A stretch of DNA of 20,032 bases from JAAKFL01 sp964629645 (GCA_964629645.1 CAZVSU010000048.1:1-20032); one strand, 5' to 3'; shown: positions 8,129-16,254, counted from the first letter of the stretch. Notes: generated by a model from the sequence alone, not told the origin. Translations and numbers: made by a program.

Positions 8129-8300
8129 AGCTAATTTGCTGCTGTTTAGGACACTCTTTAGCCTTATGTTTGTTCAACTATTTTTTACTTAGGGGACCAG
8201 AACGCCGGGGTAAGCGTGCTTTCCTCGGGAACCGGACCCACCTTAACAAGTTTTGTTGAGGAACAAACTAAAGACCCTAAATGGCAGCTTTTCTTTTTTT
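8129..8300 (+). ncRNA. ssrS: 6S RNA-like regulatory RNA
   Basis: 6S RNA mimics an open promoter and sequesters sigma70 RNA polymerase. No open frame fits here, but a rod-like fold about 170 nt long can be drawn. The closing stem pairs 8138-8150 with 8276-8288. Inner helices pair CTTTAG (8156-8161) with CTAAAG (8268-8273), and TTTGTTC (8169-8175) with GAACAAA (8261-8267). A wide central bubble carries a hairpin on its 3' side (8242-8260, CTTAACAA/TTGTTGAG). The terminal arm pairs CCGGGG (8205-8210) with CCTCGG (8223-8228), continued by AAGC/GCTT. A closing stem, large central bubble with a 3'-side hairpin, and an apical stem are the diagnostic 6S layout. A consensus promoter precedes it and a T-tract follows. 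Sequence identity to known 6S RNAs was not tested. Confidence 0.65.
8276..8300 (+). terminator. Terminator of the 6S-like RNA
   Basis: The 3' strand of the closing stem (8276-8288) runs straight into a T-rich tract at 8289-8300, so the closing stem itself can act as an intrinsic terminator hairpin. Confidence 0.45.
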
Positions 8301-8491
8301 GGCCTTTATTTCAAGCATAAAACTCTAAAATAGACGCCATTTTCACAAATAAACCCCCATTTTTTGAGCATTCTGGGCAAATCCCACTCCCTTTGCCAAT
8401 AATCAGGACTGAGGACCCATGACCCTCACCCACAATTAAATTGAAAATAAAACAATATTTTTTATTCAAGCATGTTAATTTTTGACAAAGT

Positions 8492-8519
8492 TTGTTTAAA
8501 TAAAAATATTTGTTATAAT
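8492..8519 (+). promoter_or_regulatory. Likely promoter of the 832-residue effector gene
   Basis: TATAAT (8514-8519) lies 37 bases before the ATG, with TTGTTT (8492-8497) 16 bases upstream as a poor -35. A better TTGACA exists at 8482-8487, but its spacing to this -10 is 26. A second TATAAT is at 8524-8529. The whole gap 8301-8555 is AT-rich and contains no open frame worth calling. It holds two similar stretches, TTTATTTCAAGCAT (about 8305-8318) and TTTATTCAAGCAT (8461-8473), of unknown meaning. A weak AGGA (8544-8547) precedes the start codon. Confidence 0.35.
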
Positions 8520-8555
8520 TAAGTATAATTTAATTTCTTTAATAGGATCTATATC

Positions 8556-11054
8556 ATGAGTATTCAACCTACCGATTCAAATACACAAACATCAGTTACT
8601 AATGAAACAGGCACCCAAAAAAGCTCAGGACCCCTTTCGCAACTAAAAGCCGTTGCTCAAAAAGTATTTGATTACATCAAGGAAAAACTCACAGAAGCAA
8701 GTACCTCATTAAAAAATCGTAAAATTACCCCTATCAATAAGAAAAAAGCCCGCTCAAAGGAGTCTCCAAGTAAGAACGCCCCTGAACAAAATAAAAATAC
8801 AAAAAGTCACCAAGCCAACGCGTCTCAAAAATCGCAGTCGACGGCCCCGGCAAAAGGTTCCGAAGCATCAAGCAAAAACACACAAACCGAGACACAAACA
8901 GAAGAACAATCCGCTCCGGAGTCAGGTCAAGTCGTCTCTTATAAGACTCAAGGATCGGATCAAGACCAGACTAAAGTTCCCGAAAAGCAAGAACAAACAG
9001 TCTCCCCGCCCACAGCCGAAGCATCAAACAAAAACACACAAACCGAGACACAAACAGACAAAAAATCCGCTCCGGAGTCAAGTCAAGTCGCCACTAATAA
9101 GGGGACATGGAAGAAAGCCAATCCAAGTGAAACTCTGCTACAGGCGTCAGAGTCCAAACGGCAAGAAAATCAAGAGGACCAAGTACCAGAAGCAGATGCC
9201 TCCGAGACTATAAACACGCCTGCATCAGATAAGTTAGAGGAAAACCTGCAAAAAGAAAATGTCCCACAGGTGGCAAGCCGTGTCGCCCAAGCAACACAAT
9301 TCATCCAAACAAAAACGACTGAAGGGCCTAAGCAATCACAGGATGCGCCCATGTCTTCTCCAAAATCAAAAGACAATCTAAAAACTGCGAGACTACCCAA
9401 TGCTGATGCCTTAGGTAATCCTGATAATCCGCCGAAGCGTGCTTCTCTCGAAGCGTCCGAGGATTCTTTAGAGTCTCTTGATATTGAAAAACCAATCGAT
9501 TCTAAAGAGCCAAAAAAATCTCAAGTTGATGATATTTTTGAAACTCTGGTGAAAGGCGAAATTGATCATAAGTTTAAAGAATTTCTCCAACAGGGCGGAA
9601 GCCGGAAAGGGCGGGATACCCAAAAACCACCTCGTATACTAAGGCGCAGGCCGAAAAGACATGATGATCTATTAAAAGATGCAGACGTTGAGAAATACAA
9701 GAAGGAATATAGGGATCTCATATCGGAAACAGAAAAGCTTTTAGCTGCAGCAGAAGAAGGTGGAGAGGCGGCAAATCTCAAGAAGCTTGAAGAAAACTAC
9801 GAAAAGTTAGACGTCGATCTTCGCCAACTATCTGCCTACGAAAAACTAGATGATGATAACCCAACCCTCGATTCAAAAAGGACCGCTCAACTAGGAGGGA
9901 TTAGATCTAGAATCGAGAGGATAAAAGAAAAAGCCGATGTATCACAGGCAGCCGCAACATCCAAGGCACCCGCTGCACCCCCCGCACCCAGTGCGCCTGC
10001 TGCACCTAAACAACCTCAAACCTCGGCAGCAGGCATTACGGAGGCTGATCTTCAAAAAAGAAAACAAGATCTATCATCGACTAGGAAAACAGAGGAAATT
10101 AAAGAGCAGAATGCTGAGGACGCAACCACAAAGGGAAATACCGCTGAGGTGACGCCAGAAAAATCTCAAAAAGAAAACGCCAGTGTTTCAGAGCCACCCG
10201 CTGCACCCCCTGCACCCCCTGCACCACAGGCACCAAAGGCAGAACAGGCACCTTCCGCACCACAGGCACCACAGGCACCTAAGGCACCTTCCGCACCACA
10301 GGCACCTAAGGCACCTCAGGTACCTAAAGCAGGTTCTTCAAATAAAGAGGGGTCTCGTGTGAAGGAAGAGCCGGATAGAAGCGCTCTTCTTGACGACATA
10401 AGGGGAGGGAGAGCGCAACTGAGAGAAACAGATTCTGAGGCCGCTAAAGAAGTTCGAGAAAGTAAGAATCCTCAATCAGGCGACCAAGAAAAATCGCTTA
10501 AAAATGATAGCAAATCAATACCACTATCAAACAAGCAAAAAGCTCTGCTAGAACAGGCGCAAGCGGAAGATGTTGATTCCTCTTCGGAAGATCAAGGAGA
10601 GATAAGCGATTCTGAGTGGGATAACGTTGACCCTAGTCAAGATATTGTTCTAGAAGAAGAACCCATTGCGAAGAGCGAATCCAGGAAATTGGCAGAAGAG
10701 CCGGTTACACAAAGCGAAGGATTTGTACAAACAAAGAAACCTCTAGATACAAATGTCGGAAGAAAGGCGGCCATCTTTGAAGGCCTGGGGAAGGATAGGC
10801 CGCTTAATGTCAAGGAAGACGTACGACAGATGAGAGAAAAGCACAAAAAACAGGTCGATGCCGAAGAGGCCAAAAAAGCACAAGAGGCCAAGAATGCGCG
10901 AATTGACGCCGAAAGGAAGAAAGTCGAAAGGCTTAATAAAGACATGACAAAGGCGATGGAAGGAAAAACAAAAGAACAGATTTTCGCCGATCTTCGGAGA
11001 TTAAACGAAAGTGATTCCGACGATGAAGAGTTGGAGTTTGACGACAACTATTGA
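8556..11054 (+). CDS. Putative secreted actin-modulating effector with Pro-rich blocks and WH2-like motif
   Basis: No known family is recognised for the whole 832-residue protein. It has no signal peptide; residues 1-15 are rich in Ser/Thr/Gln, as in many type III secretion substrates. Residues 103-127 and 155-179 are two copies of a repeat (KNTQTETQT core). Residues about 370-455 are helical and charged. Two proline-rich blocks follow (470-487 and 547-592; APPAPPAP and APQAPKAP units). Residues 608-623, RSALLDDIRGGRAQLR, fit the WH2 pattern (R-x-A-L-L-x-x-I-R-x-G then L-basic), with one extra residue before the second Leu. Then come a short helix (KALLEQAQAE, 662-671) and an acidic stretch ending SDSEWDNVD (684-692), an order like the WH2-central-acidic tail of WASP/N-WASP or RickA. 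Residues 750-817 are a long basic/acidic helix, followed by an acidic tail (818-832). Actin or Arp2/3 activity is inferred from motifs only. It has its own AT-rich upstream region. Confidence 0.75.
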   Translation: MSIQPTDSNTQTSVTNETGTQKSSGPLSQLKAVAQKVFDYIKEKLTEASTSLKNRKITPINKKKARSKESPSKNAPEQNKNTKSHQANASQKSQSTAPAKGSEASSKNTQTETQTEEQSAPESGQVVSYKTQGSDQDQTKVPEKQEQTVSPPTAEASNKNTQTETQTDKKSAPESSQVATNKGTWKKANPSETLLQASESKRQENQEDQVPEADASETINTPASDKLEENLQKENVPQVASRVAQATQFIQTKTTEGPKQSQDAPMSSPKSKDNLKTARLPNADALGNPDNPPKRASLEASEDSLESLDIEKPIDSKEPKKSQVDDIFETLVKGEIDHKFKEFLQQGGSRKGRDTQKPPRILRRRPKRHDDLLKDADVEKYKKEYRDLISETEKLLAAAEEGGEAANLKKLEENYEKLDVDLRQLSAYEKLDDDNPTLDSKRTAQLGGIRSRIERIKEKADVSQAAATSKAPAAPPAPSAPAAPKQPQTSAAGITEADLQKRKQDLSSTRKTEEIKEQNAEDATTKGNTAEVTPEKSQKENASVSEPPAAPPAPPAPQAPKAEQAPSAPQAPQAPKAPSAPQAPKAPQVPKAGSSNKEGSRVKEEPDRSALLDDIRGGRAQLRETDSEAAKEVRESKNPQSGDQEKSLKNDSKSIPLSNKQKALLEQAQAEDVDSSSEDQGEISDSEWDNVDPSQDIVLEEEPIAKSESRKLAEEPVTQSEGFVQTKKPLDTNVGRKAAIFEGLGKDRPLNVKEDVRQMREKHKKQVDAEEAKKAQEAKNARIDAERKKVERLNKDMTKAMEGKTKEQIFADLRRLNESDSDDEELEFDDNY
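8862..9090 (+). repeat. Two-copy 73-bp direct repeat inside the effector gene
   Basis: Bases 8862-8934 and 9018-9090 are near-identical in-frame copies 156 bases (52 codons) apart, both coding for E-A-S-x-K-NTQTETQT then SAPES-x-QV. The sequence between them is unrelated, so this is a partial duplication or the remains of a 52-residue unit. Confidence 0.85.
10191..10331 (+). repeat. Short tandem proline-rich coding repeat
   Basis: Repeats of GCACCTAAG, GCACCACAG and GCACCTTCC-type nine-base units encode residues 547-592 as PPAAPPAPPAP followed by AP-Q/K/S units. The near-identical codons suggest recent slippage expansion, so length may differ between strains. Confidence 0.8.
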
Positions 11055-11223
11055 TGAGTCACCTCTGCTTCAACAAAATCAATCTGGCAGAACGATCAGC
11101 CTGTATTTGATCGCATTTGGGCCGGAAACTTAAATGCACACTGGATTTAAAATTTCGATTTACGATTTCTTACTTTCGATCAGGGGAGGGGCGACTGTTT
11201 CGAACACACATTTTTTTACGCGT

Positions 11224-11919
11224 TCAGAAATTGATGAGCATTGTGGCTTTTCGGTGTGGAAGGCTTATGAGGGAGGAGAGCTCATTTTCCGGAGTGTCGT
11301 GCACATCAAATTGCTGGCTTAAATTCTTGATGACGCTGTCGTATAGGCTATTCTTGGAGGGAAACACATCTTTGAGACCACAGAGAAAATCTTTGTGGTC
11401 TCTTTGTTTGCGGTAAGCGGGCATTTTTGGAGGGATTTTCAGCACCTCCATTTTTTGTGGGCAGTAGTCCCAGAGCAAAGAGGTGTGGTGGAGCCAACGG
11501 CTTTTGGTTAGATACTGGGCGTTGCCGCCAAATTTTTTTTCGCCGAGAGCAAAGTCGTTTTCTCTGATCGTGATGGGGAGATGGTCGCTTTTGTAAAGGG
11601 CCCCTTTCCAATTGAGGATTGGTTTTGGGAAGGGGGCGATCGGGACATCTTTGTGATTGCAGATGACGGAGATAAAACAGGTGTCTCGATCAACAAGAAC
11701 AGTCCCTCCGCCCGAGAAGCGGCGGACAATGGGAACCGATAGGTGCTGAAAGTCGATATGCTCTTCCACCTTCCCTGAAATGCCCATGACAATGGTGTCT
11801 TCCGATCCTTCGTTGATCAGACACCAATTGCGGTCATCGGCGCGGATCAGCGCTTCTTCATATTGCAACTGCCGAAAAATCGGAATGTTGTGAAGTCTAA
11901 CGAGGTGGAGCGGTTTCAA
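11224..11919 (-). CDS. lplA: Lipoate-protein ligase A family protein
   Basis: Attaches lipoate (or transfers it) to the E2 subunits of 2-oxoacid dehydrogenases. The cofactor-binding motif RRFSGGGTVLVD is at residues 66-77 and the catalytic-lysine motif KKFGGNAQY at 128-136. A conserved LHHTSLLWD follows at 143-151. At 231 aa it matches the short single-domain chlamydial LplA type and lacks the extra C-terminal domain of E. coli LplA. It starts 9 bases after the mnmG stop, so it is the last gene of the mnmG operon. Activity as ligase rather than octanoyltransferase is inferred from the motif pattern. Confidence 0.9.
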   Translation of the reverse strand: MKPLHLVRLHNIPIFRQLQYEEALIRADDRNWCLINEGSEDTIVMGISGKVEEHIDFQHLSVPIVRRFSGGGTVLVDRDTCFISVICNHKDVPIAPFPKPILNWKGALYKSDHLPITIRENDFALGEKKFGGNAQYLTKSRWLHHTSLLWDYCPQKMEVLKIPPKMPAYRKQRDHKDFLCGLKDVFPSKNSLYDSVIKNLSQQFDVHDTPENELSSLISLPHRKATMLINF

Positions 11920-11928
11920 GTGCCTCCT

Positions 11929-13752
11929 TTACTGTTTGCTCAAGGCGACGAGGAGGACGGTGATATCAGCGGGCGACACGCCCGGTATACGGGAGGCTTG
12001 TCCCAAGTTTTCAGGTTTTTGTTGGGCGAGCTTTTGCTGCGCCTCTTTTCGCAGGCCTGTCACCTTGAGAAAGTCGAAAGAAGGAGAGATTTTGACGTTT
12101 TCTGTGTGCGACAGCTTCTGCACCTCGATGGCCTGTCTTTCAATATAACCGTCGTACTTAAGCATCTCGAGCTGAAAGTTGACCTCGGGGCCGTGATCGC
12201 GGAAGTCCTCCGGATACTCTTCGAGAAGAGAGGTGTAAGTCTTTCCCGGGTAACAGAGCAGCTGGGCGAGGGTGACCCCTTTGCCGCCCACTTGCTTATA
12301 AGTCGACTTCAACCGCTTCGTCTCCGCTTCGATAAGGGTTTTTTTCTTGCAAAACGTTTCGTAGCGCTCGGGATCGATCAAGCCCAGTTCGTACCCTTTT
12401 TCCCTGAGGCGGAGGTCGGCGTTGTCTTGTCTCAAGAGGAGGCGGTATTCGGCGCGGCTTGTGAACATACGGTAGGGTTCGTCCACCCCTTTTGTGACCA
12501 AATCGTCGATCATCACGCCGATGTAGGCCTCAGAGCGCTTCAATGTAAAACTCGGTTTTTCCTGTACTTTGAGCGCAGCGTTGATCCCTGCGATCAGCCC
12601 TTGCGCTGCTGCTTCTTCATACCCGGTTGTCCCGTTGATCTGCCCTGCGAGATAGAGGCCGCTCACGGCATGGGTTTCAAGAGTCGAAGAGATTTGACCG
12701 CTTAAGACGTAGTCATATTCGATGGCATAGGCGACGCGGGTGATCTCGGCGTTGCGAAGCGCCGGGACGCTGCGGATAAACTCCAGCTGCACATCAAAGG
12801 GGAGAGACGAGGAGACGCCGTTGACATAGAACTCTTCGGTTTGAAGCCCTTCCGGCTCGAGGAAGATCTGATGGCGTTCCTTATCGGAAAATCGGCTCAC
12901 TTTATCTTCAATCGATGGGCAATACCGGGGGCCGACCGATTGAATCTTTCCCGAATACATGGGCGAGCGGTGGAGGTTGTCTTGAATGATTTTTTTTGTT
13001 TCTGCTGTCGTGTAGGTAATGTAGCAGGGAACTTGCGGCAGTCTCGGAATGTTTTGGGTGTCGAAAGAGAATTTGACTCCAGAGACGCCCGGCTGCAGCT
13101 CGGTTTCGCTGAAATCGATCGAGCGGCGGTGGATGCGGGGAGGGGTGCCGGTTTTGAGTCTGCCGAGTTTCAGTCCAAGTGCTTCAAGCTCGGCCGAGAG
13201 ACCGGTCGATGCGGGATCGCCCGCCCGTCCCCCTTTGAGGTTTTTTTCGCCGATATGAAGAAGTCCTTGCATGAAGGTTCCCGAGCAGAGGATGACTGTT
13301 TTCCCGAGGTAGGAAATGCCCTCTTTAGTGTGGACGCCCAGCACCCGGCCATCTTCTGCGATAAGACCTGCTGCTGCCCCTTGCTTCAAGAAAAGATTGT
13401 CTTGTTTTTCAAGGCGATGGCGCATTTCAAACTGGTAGGCCACGCGATCGCTTTGACAGCGGGGCGCCCAAACGGCCGGACCCTTTGTCTCGTTGAGCAT
13501 CCGGAATTGGATCGCTGTGAGATCGGCGACGACTCCCATCTCGCCCCCTAAAGCGTCGATTTCCCGGACCATATGCCCTTTCGCTGTTCCCCCGATGGCG
13601 GGGTTGCAGCTCATTTTGGCGATGGTGTCGAGAGACATTGAGAGAAGAAGGGTGCGCGCACCCATCCTGGCGGCAGCAAGCGCGGCTTCACAGCCGGCAT
13701 GGCCCCCGCCAATGACAATAACGTCGAAATGCTCAGGATAGGTCCAGTGCAT
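11929..13752 (-). CDS. mnmG: tRNA uridine 5-carboxymethylaminomethyl modification enzyme MnmG (GidA)
   Basis: FAD-dependent enzyme that, with MnmE, installs the (carboxymethyl)aminomethyl group at the wobble uridine of tRNAs. The FAD-binding dinucleotide fold is at residues 11-20 (VIVIGGGHAG), followed by MSCNPAIGGTAKGHMVREID. The signatures GPRYCPSIEDKVSRF and NGTTGYEEAAAQGLIAGINAA are intact. The C-terminal helical domain ends in IPGVSPADITVLLVAL. Length (607 aa) is typical. It lies 18 bases downstream of a 29-residue basic protein and 9 bases upstream of lplA. No strong ribosome-binding site is seen; the start is chosen because the FAD fold begins ten residues in. Confidence 0.96.
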   Translation of the reverse strand: MHWTYPEHFDVIVIGGGHAGCEAALAAARMGARTLLLSMSLDTIAKMSCNPAIGGTAKGHMVREIDALGGEMGVVADLTAIQFRMLNETKGPAVWAPRCQSDRVAYQFEMRHRLEKQDNLFLKQGAAAGLIAEDGRVLGVHTKEGISYLGKTVILCSGTFMQGLLHIGEKNLKGGRAGDPASTGLSAELEALGLKLGRLKTGTPPRIHRRSIDFSETELQPGVSGVKFSFDTQNIPRLPQVPCYITYTTAETKKIIQDNLHRSPMYSGKIQSVGPRYCPSIEDKVSRFSDKERHQIFLEPEGLQTEEFYVNGVSSSLPFDVQLEFIRSVPALRNAEITRVAYAIEYDYVLSGQISSTLETHAVSGLYLAGQINGTTGYEEAAAQGLIAGINAALKVQEKPSFTLKRSEAYIGVMIDDLVTKGVDEPYRMFTSRAEYRLLLRQDNADLRLREKGYELGLIDPERYETFCKKKTLIEAETKRLKSTYKQVGGKGVTLAQLLCYPGKTYTSLLEEYPEDFRDHGPEVNFQLEMLKYDGYIERQAIEVQKLSHTENVKISPSFDFLKVTGLRKEAQQKLAQQKPENLGQASRIPGVSPADITVLLVALSKQ

Positions 13753-13770
13753 AGGATTTCATAACAAATG

Positions 13771-13860
13771 TTATTTTGTTTTGTGACGATCGCGACGGCT
13801 GCGCTTTTTACGCTTGTGCTTCGAGATCTTCTTGCGCCGTTTCTTTTTGACAGAAGACAT
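13771..13860 (-). CDS. 29-residue basic protein, AURKAIP1/COX24-domain type
   Basis: A 29-codon frame reads MSSVKKKRRKKISKHKRKK then RSRRDRHKTK and a TAA stop. The pattern MSSVKKKRRKKxxKHKRKKR matches the small bacterial AURKAIP1/COX24-domain proteins, whose mitochondrial relative is the small-subunit ribosomal protein mS38. More than half of the residues are Lys or Arg, as for an rRNA-binding protein. GGAG lies five to six bases upstream of the ATG (CGGAGAAAAC). It sits 18 bases before mnmG on the same strand and probably starts that transcript. A ribosomal role is inferred from the family. Confidence 0.85.
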   Translation of the reverse strand: MSSVKKKRRKKISKHKRKKRSRRDRHKTK

Positions 13861-13988
13861 GTTTTCTCCGTTTCGTATTCAGAACTAGATAGTGGATATG
13901 GTATAGGATAAGCGACTAAAAGTAAAGGCGCATAAGGTGAACAGTTAATTTTTCAATCTCTTGACTGCTTGGCTTTTAAAAGCAGCAC

Positions 13989-15470
13989 TCAATTCGGGGT
14001 GAAATCACTGAACGCTTCGTCTGCTCTTTGGCGGTCAAAATTTTCTTCGGCAGGGGCGCGGAGGGGGGAATAGTTGGCAAACTGGACAATTTCTTTTCTG
14101 TAGGTGAAGTTGACGCTGCCGATCGCGCCGTGCCGGTTTTTCGCGATGATCAGCTCGGCCATCCCCGGCTTGTCGTTTGGATCGTAGTACTCGCGGCGCA
14201 AAAGGAACATGACAAGGTCGCTGTCTTGCTCGATACTGCCGCTTTCCCGAAGGTCGCTCATCATCGGACGGTGGCCGGCCCTTTCTTCCACTTTTCTGGA
14301 GAGCTGGGACAGACAAAGTATCGGAATGTCGAGTTCTCTTGCGAGGTTTTTCAGCATGCGGGAAATTTCAGAAATTTCAATCTGGCGGCTTTCATTGGAT
14401 CGGGACGAGCCCGACCCGGAAATCAACTGGAGGTAGTCGATGACCAAAAAGCGAATGTCATAGCACTCTTTCATCCGCCTCGCGCGCGCTCGTAAGTCGG
14501 TGATTTTCAGACCCGGCTGATCGTCGATGATCAGCTGGTGGTCTTGGATTTGCCCCACCGTGGCGACGATTCTTTGAAATTCCAGTCCGTTGAGCGATCC
14601 CGTTTTGATCTTATCTGATTCCACCTCTGCTTGAGAGCAAATCATTCGGTGAACGAGCTGCTCGGCGCTCATCTCCAGGGAAAAAATGCCGACGGGGAGC
14701 CCGTTTTTGAAGCAGATATTTTCCGCTATGTTCAGTGCAAGGGCTGTTTTACCCATAGCAGGGCGCGCCGCCAATATCATGAGGTTTGAGTTGTGGAGGC
14801 CGTCGATTGTGGTGTCGAGGTCTGTAAAGTGGGTGGGAATCCCCGAGATGCCCACCTCCTGATCGCCGAGTTCTTGATAGCGCTCTTGCCTTTCTTGCAG
14901 TTCTTTGAGGTAGGGCTCGCCAGAATCGGATTTTGTGCCGGAAAGGATCTCTTTGATCGTGACTCCGGCTTCGTAGCTGGCCGATTGACTGATTTTGAAA
15001 AACGATTGCTGGGCGTCGTCGAGGACCGAGTGGACATCGTCGGGATTTTCAAACGCCGTTTTCTCAACACCTTGCGCAACTGTGATCATTTGGCGGAGGA
15101 GCGACTTGCTGCGGACAATTTCCGAATACTCTTCGATGTAAGCAGACGTGCCGGCATATTGGGCCAAAGTCGTGATGTAGGCGGCCCCTCCCACTGCGTC
15201 GAGTTTGGTTTGCCGCTTCAGCTCTTCGCAGACTAGGTGGACATCGACAGGCTTATCCTTTTTGAACGCCTCTTTCAGGACGGAAAAGACAATCTTGTGC
15301 TCGGTGTAGTAGAAGTCGGTTTCGCGGAGAAAATCGGCGCAGATGTTCAGGCTGTTGATGCTTGTCAGCATACTGCCCAGCACCATCATCTCCGATTCTT
15401 TGGAGTTCGGAGGGATCTTCACCTGTGTTTTTGTTTCGGCCATAGAAAGAGAGAATAGCACGTGCGGCAT
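13989..15470 (-). CDS. dnaB: Replicative DNA helicase DnaB
   Basis: Hexameric helicase that unwinds DNA at the replication fork and loads primase. The N-terminal domain (residues about 20-130) has PPNSKESEMMVLGSML. The RecA-like domain has Walker A ARPAMGKTA at 235-243 (Lys241) and Walker B FLVIDYLQL with Asp345, then LSQLSRKVEERAGHRPMMSD and LRESGSIEQDSDLVMFL. No intein is present. At 493 residues it is a little longer than usual because the frame runs from an ATG at 15470; the ATG at 15441-15443 (Met10, MAETKTQVKIPPNSKES) may be the true start, and neither has a clear ribosome-binding site. It follows the HAD phosphatase gene by 26 bases and precedes the mnmG group, an order resembling Chlamydia. 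Confidence 0.95.
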   Translation of the reverse strand: MPHVLFSLSMAETKTQVKIPPNSKESEMMVLGSMLTSINSLNICADFLRETDFYYTEHKIVFSVLKEAFKKDKPVDVHLVCEELKRQTKLDAVGGAAYITTLAQYAGTSAYIEEYSEIVRSKSLLRQMITVAQGVEKTAFENPDDVHSVLDDAQQSFFKISQSASYEAGVTIKEILSGTKSDSGEPYLKELQERQERYQELGDQEVGISGIPTHFTDLDTTIDGLHNSNLMILAARPAMGKTALALNIAENICFKNGLPVGIFSLEMSAEQLVHRMICSQAEVESDKIKTGSLNGLEFQRIVATVGQIQDHQLIIDDQPGLKITDLRARARRMKECYDIRFLVIDYLQLISGSGSSRSNESRQIEISEISRMLKNLARELDIPILCLSQLSRKVEERAGHRPMMSDLRESGSIEQDSDLVMFLLRREYYDPNDKPGMAELIIAKNRHGAIGSVNFTYRKEIVQFANYSPLRAPAEENFDRQRADEAFSDFTPN

Positions 15471-15496
15471 TACGTTTCAATTTGGATCGACTCAGT

Positions 15497-16099
15497 TTAC
15501 AGTTTTCGATAAAAGCGATGGTCGGCGAAGTTAAGAAGCTCCCGATCGCCGGGGCTGTCGCCATAGGCGTAGAGCTCGTAAGTTTTTTCGGAACCGAGCA
15601 AGGCTTTGAGCCGATCCACTTTTTCTTGGCCGCGGCAATTTTTGCCTTCCAGCTTTCCGGTGATCCTCCCTTGGCTATCGAGCTTAAGCCGACTGCCCAA
15701 AACGTCATGGATGCCGAGGCGCTCAGCGAAGGGATGTAGATAAAGATCGGGCGATGCGCTGATCAGAATCAAGCGATGACCTTCTTTTTTGTGCCACTCA
15801 ACTTGCTCTAAGGCTCTTTTTTTTAATAGTTTCGGAATCAAAACCCCTTGGACGAAATCAACCGCTTCTCTTTCTAGGTCTGCGTAGGGCATCCCTTTTA
15901 AAAATTGCGCAATTGTCTTTTCTTTAAGGTCTTGCCTTGTTTTCAGACCGAAACAATACAAAAGAGCGCTCGGGATTAACAAGAGCAGCCCTGAAAAGAA
16001 ACGGGCAGGCCCCACAACGAAGAGGGCAAAAGGGAGAAAGGTGTCCCTTTTGGTCAATGTGCCGTCGAAGTCGAAAGCGGCGATCGTCATCTTTTTCAT
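15497..16099 (-). CDS. HAD superfamily hydrolase, subfamily IB (phosphoserine-phosphatase-like)
   Basis: Haloacid-dehalogenase-type phosphatase. Motif I is DFDGTLT at residues 10-16 (nucleophile Asp10, general acid Asp12), motif II is SAS at 114-116, motif III uses Lys160, and motif IV is YGDSPGDREL at 179-188. A hydrophobic stretch at 29-50 in the cap region is typical of the IB subgroup that includes many membrane-near phosphatases of unknown substrate. The 200-residue length is normal. It probably opens the minus-strand run into dnaB. The physiological substrate cannot be named from sequence. A second Met three codons in (MTIAAF) is an alternative start. Confidence 0.85.
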   Translation of the reverse strand: MKKMTIAAFDFDGTLTKRDTFLPFALFVVGPARFFSGLLLLIPSALLYCFGLKTRQDLKEKTIAQFLKGMPYADLEREAVDFVQGVLIPKLLKKRALEQVEWHKKEGHRLILISASPDLYLHPFAERLGIHDVLGSRLKLDSQGRITGKLEGKNCRGQEKVDRLKALLGSEKTYELYAYGDSPGDRELLNFADHRFYRKL

Positions 16100-16254
16100 G
16101 CACTCATTGATAAATGAGAGTTAATATATTTGCAATCAGTTGTTTACAAGCTCGATCTGCTTTTGATTGAAAAAAATAGTAACATACCATCTAATTAAGT
16201 TAGTGGAGAGTAAAATAACACTCCAAAAAGTCATGTTTGAACGTGGAGGAAAAA

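Noticed and set aside
10191..10331. CRISPR-like array or non-coding satellite
   Set aside because: Units are nine bases, in frame and without spacers; they encode a proline-rich protein segment.
10533..10575. Second WH2 motif at KALLEQAQAEDVD
   Set aside because: It has the ALLxQ start but lacks the following Ile-Arg-x-Gly and the basic Leu-Lys end; a connector-type helix is the better description.
11863..12705. 280-codon plus-strand frame inside mnmG
   Set aside because: It lies wholly antisense to the well-conserved mnmG and the start of lplA, has no ribosome-binding site and no recognisable motif; it is a shadow of GC-rich codons. The same applies to 12841-13551 and 4560-4970.
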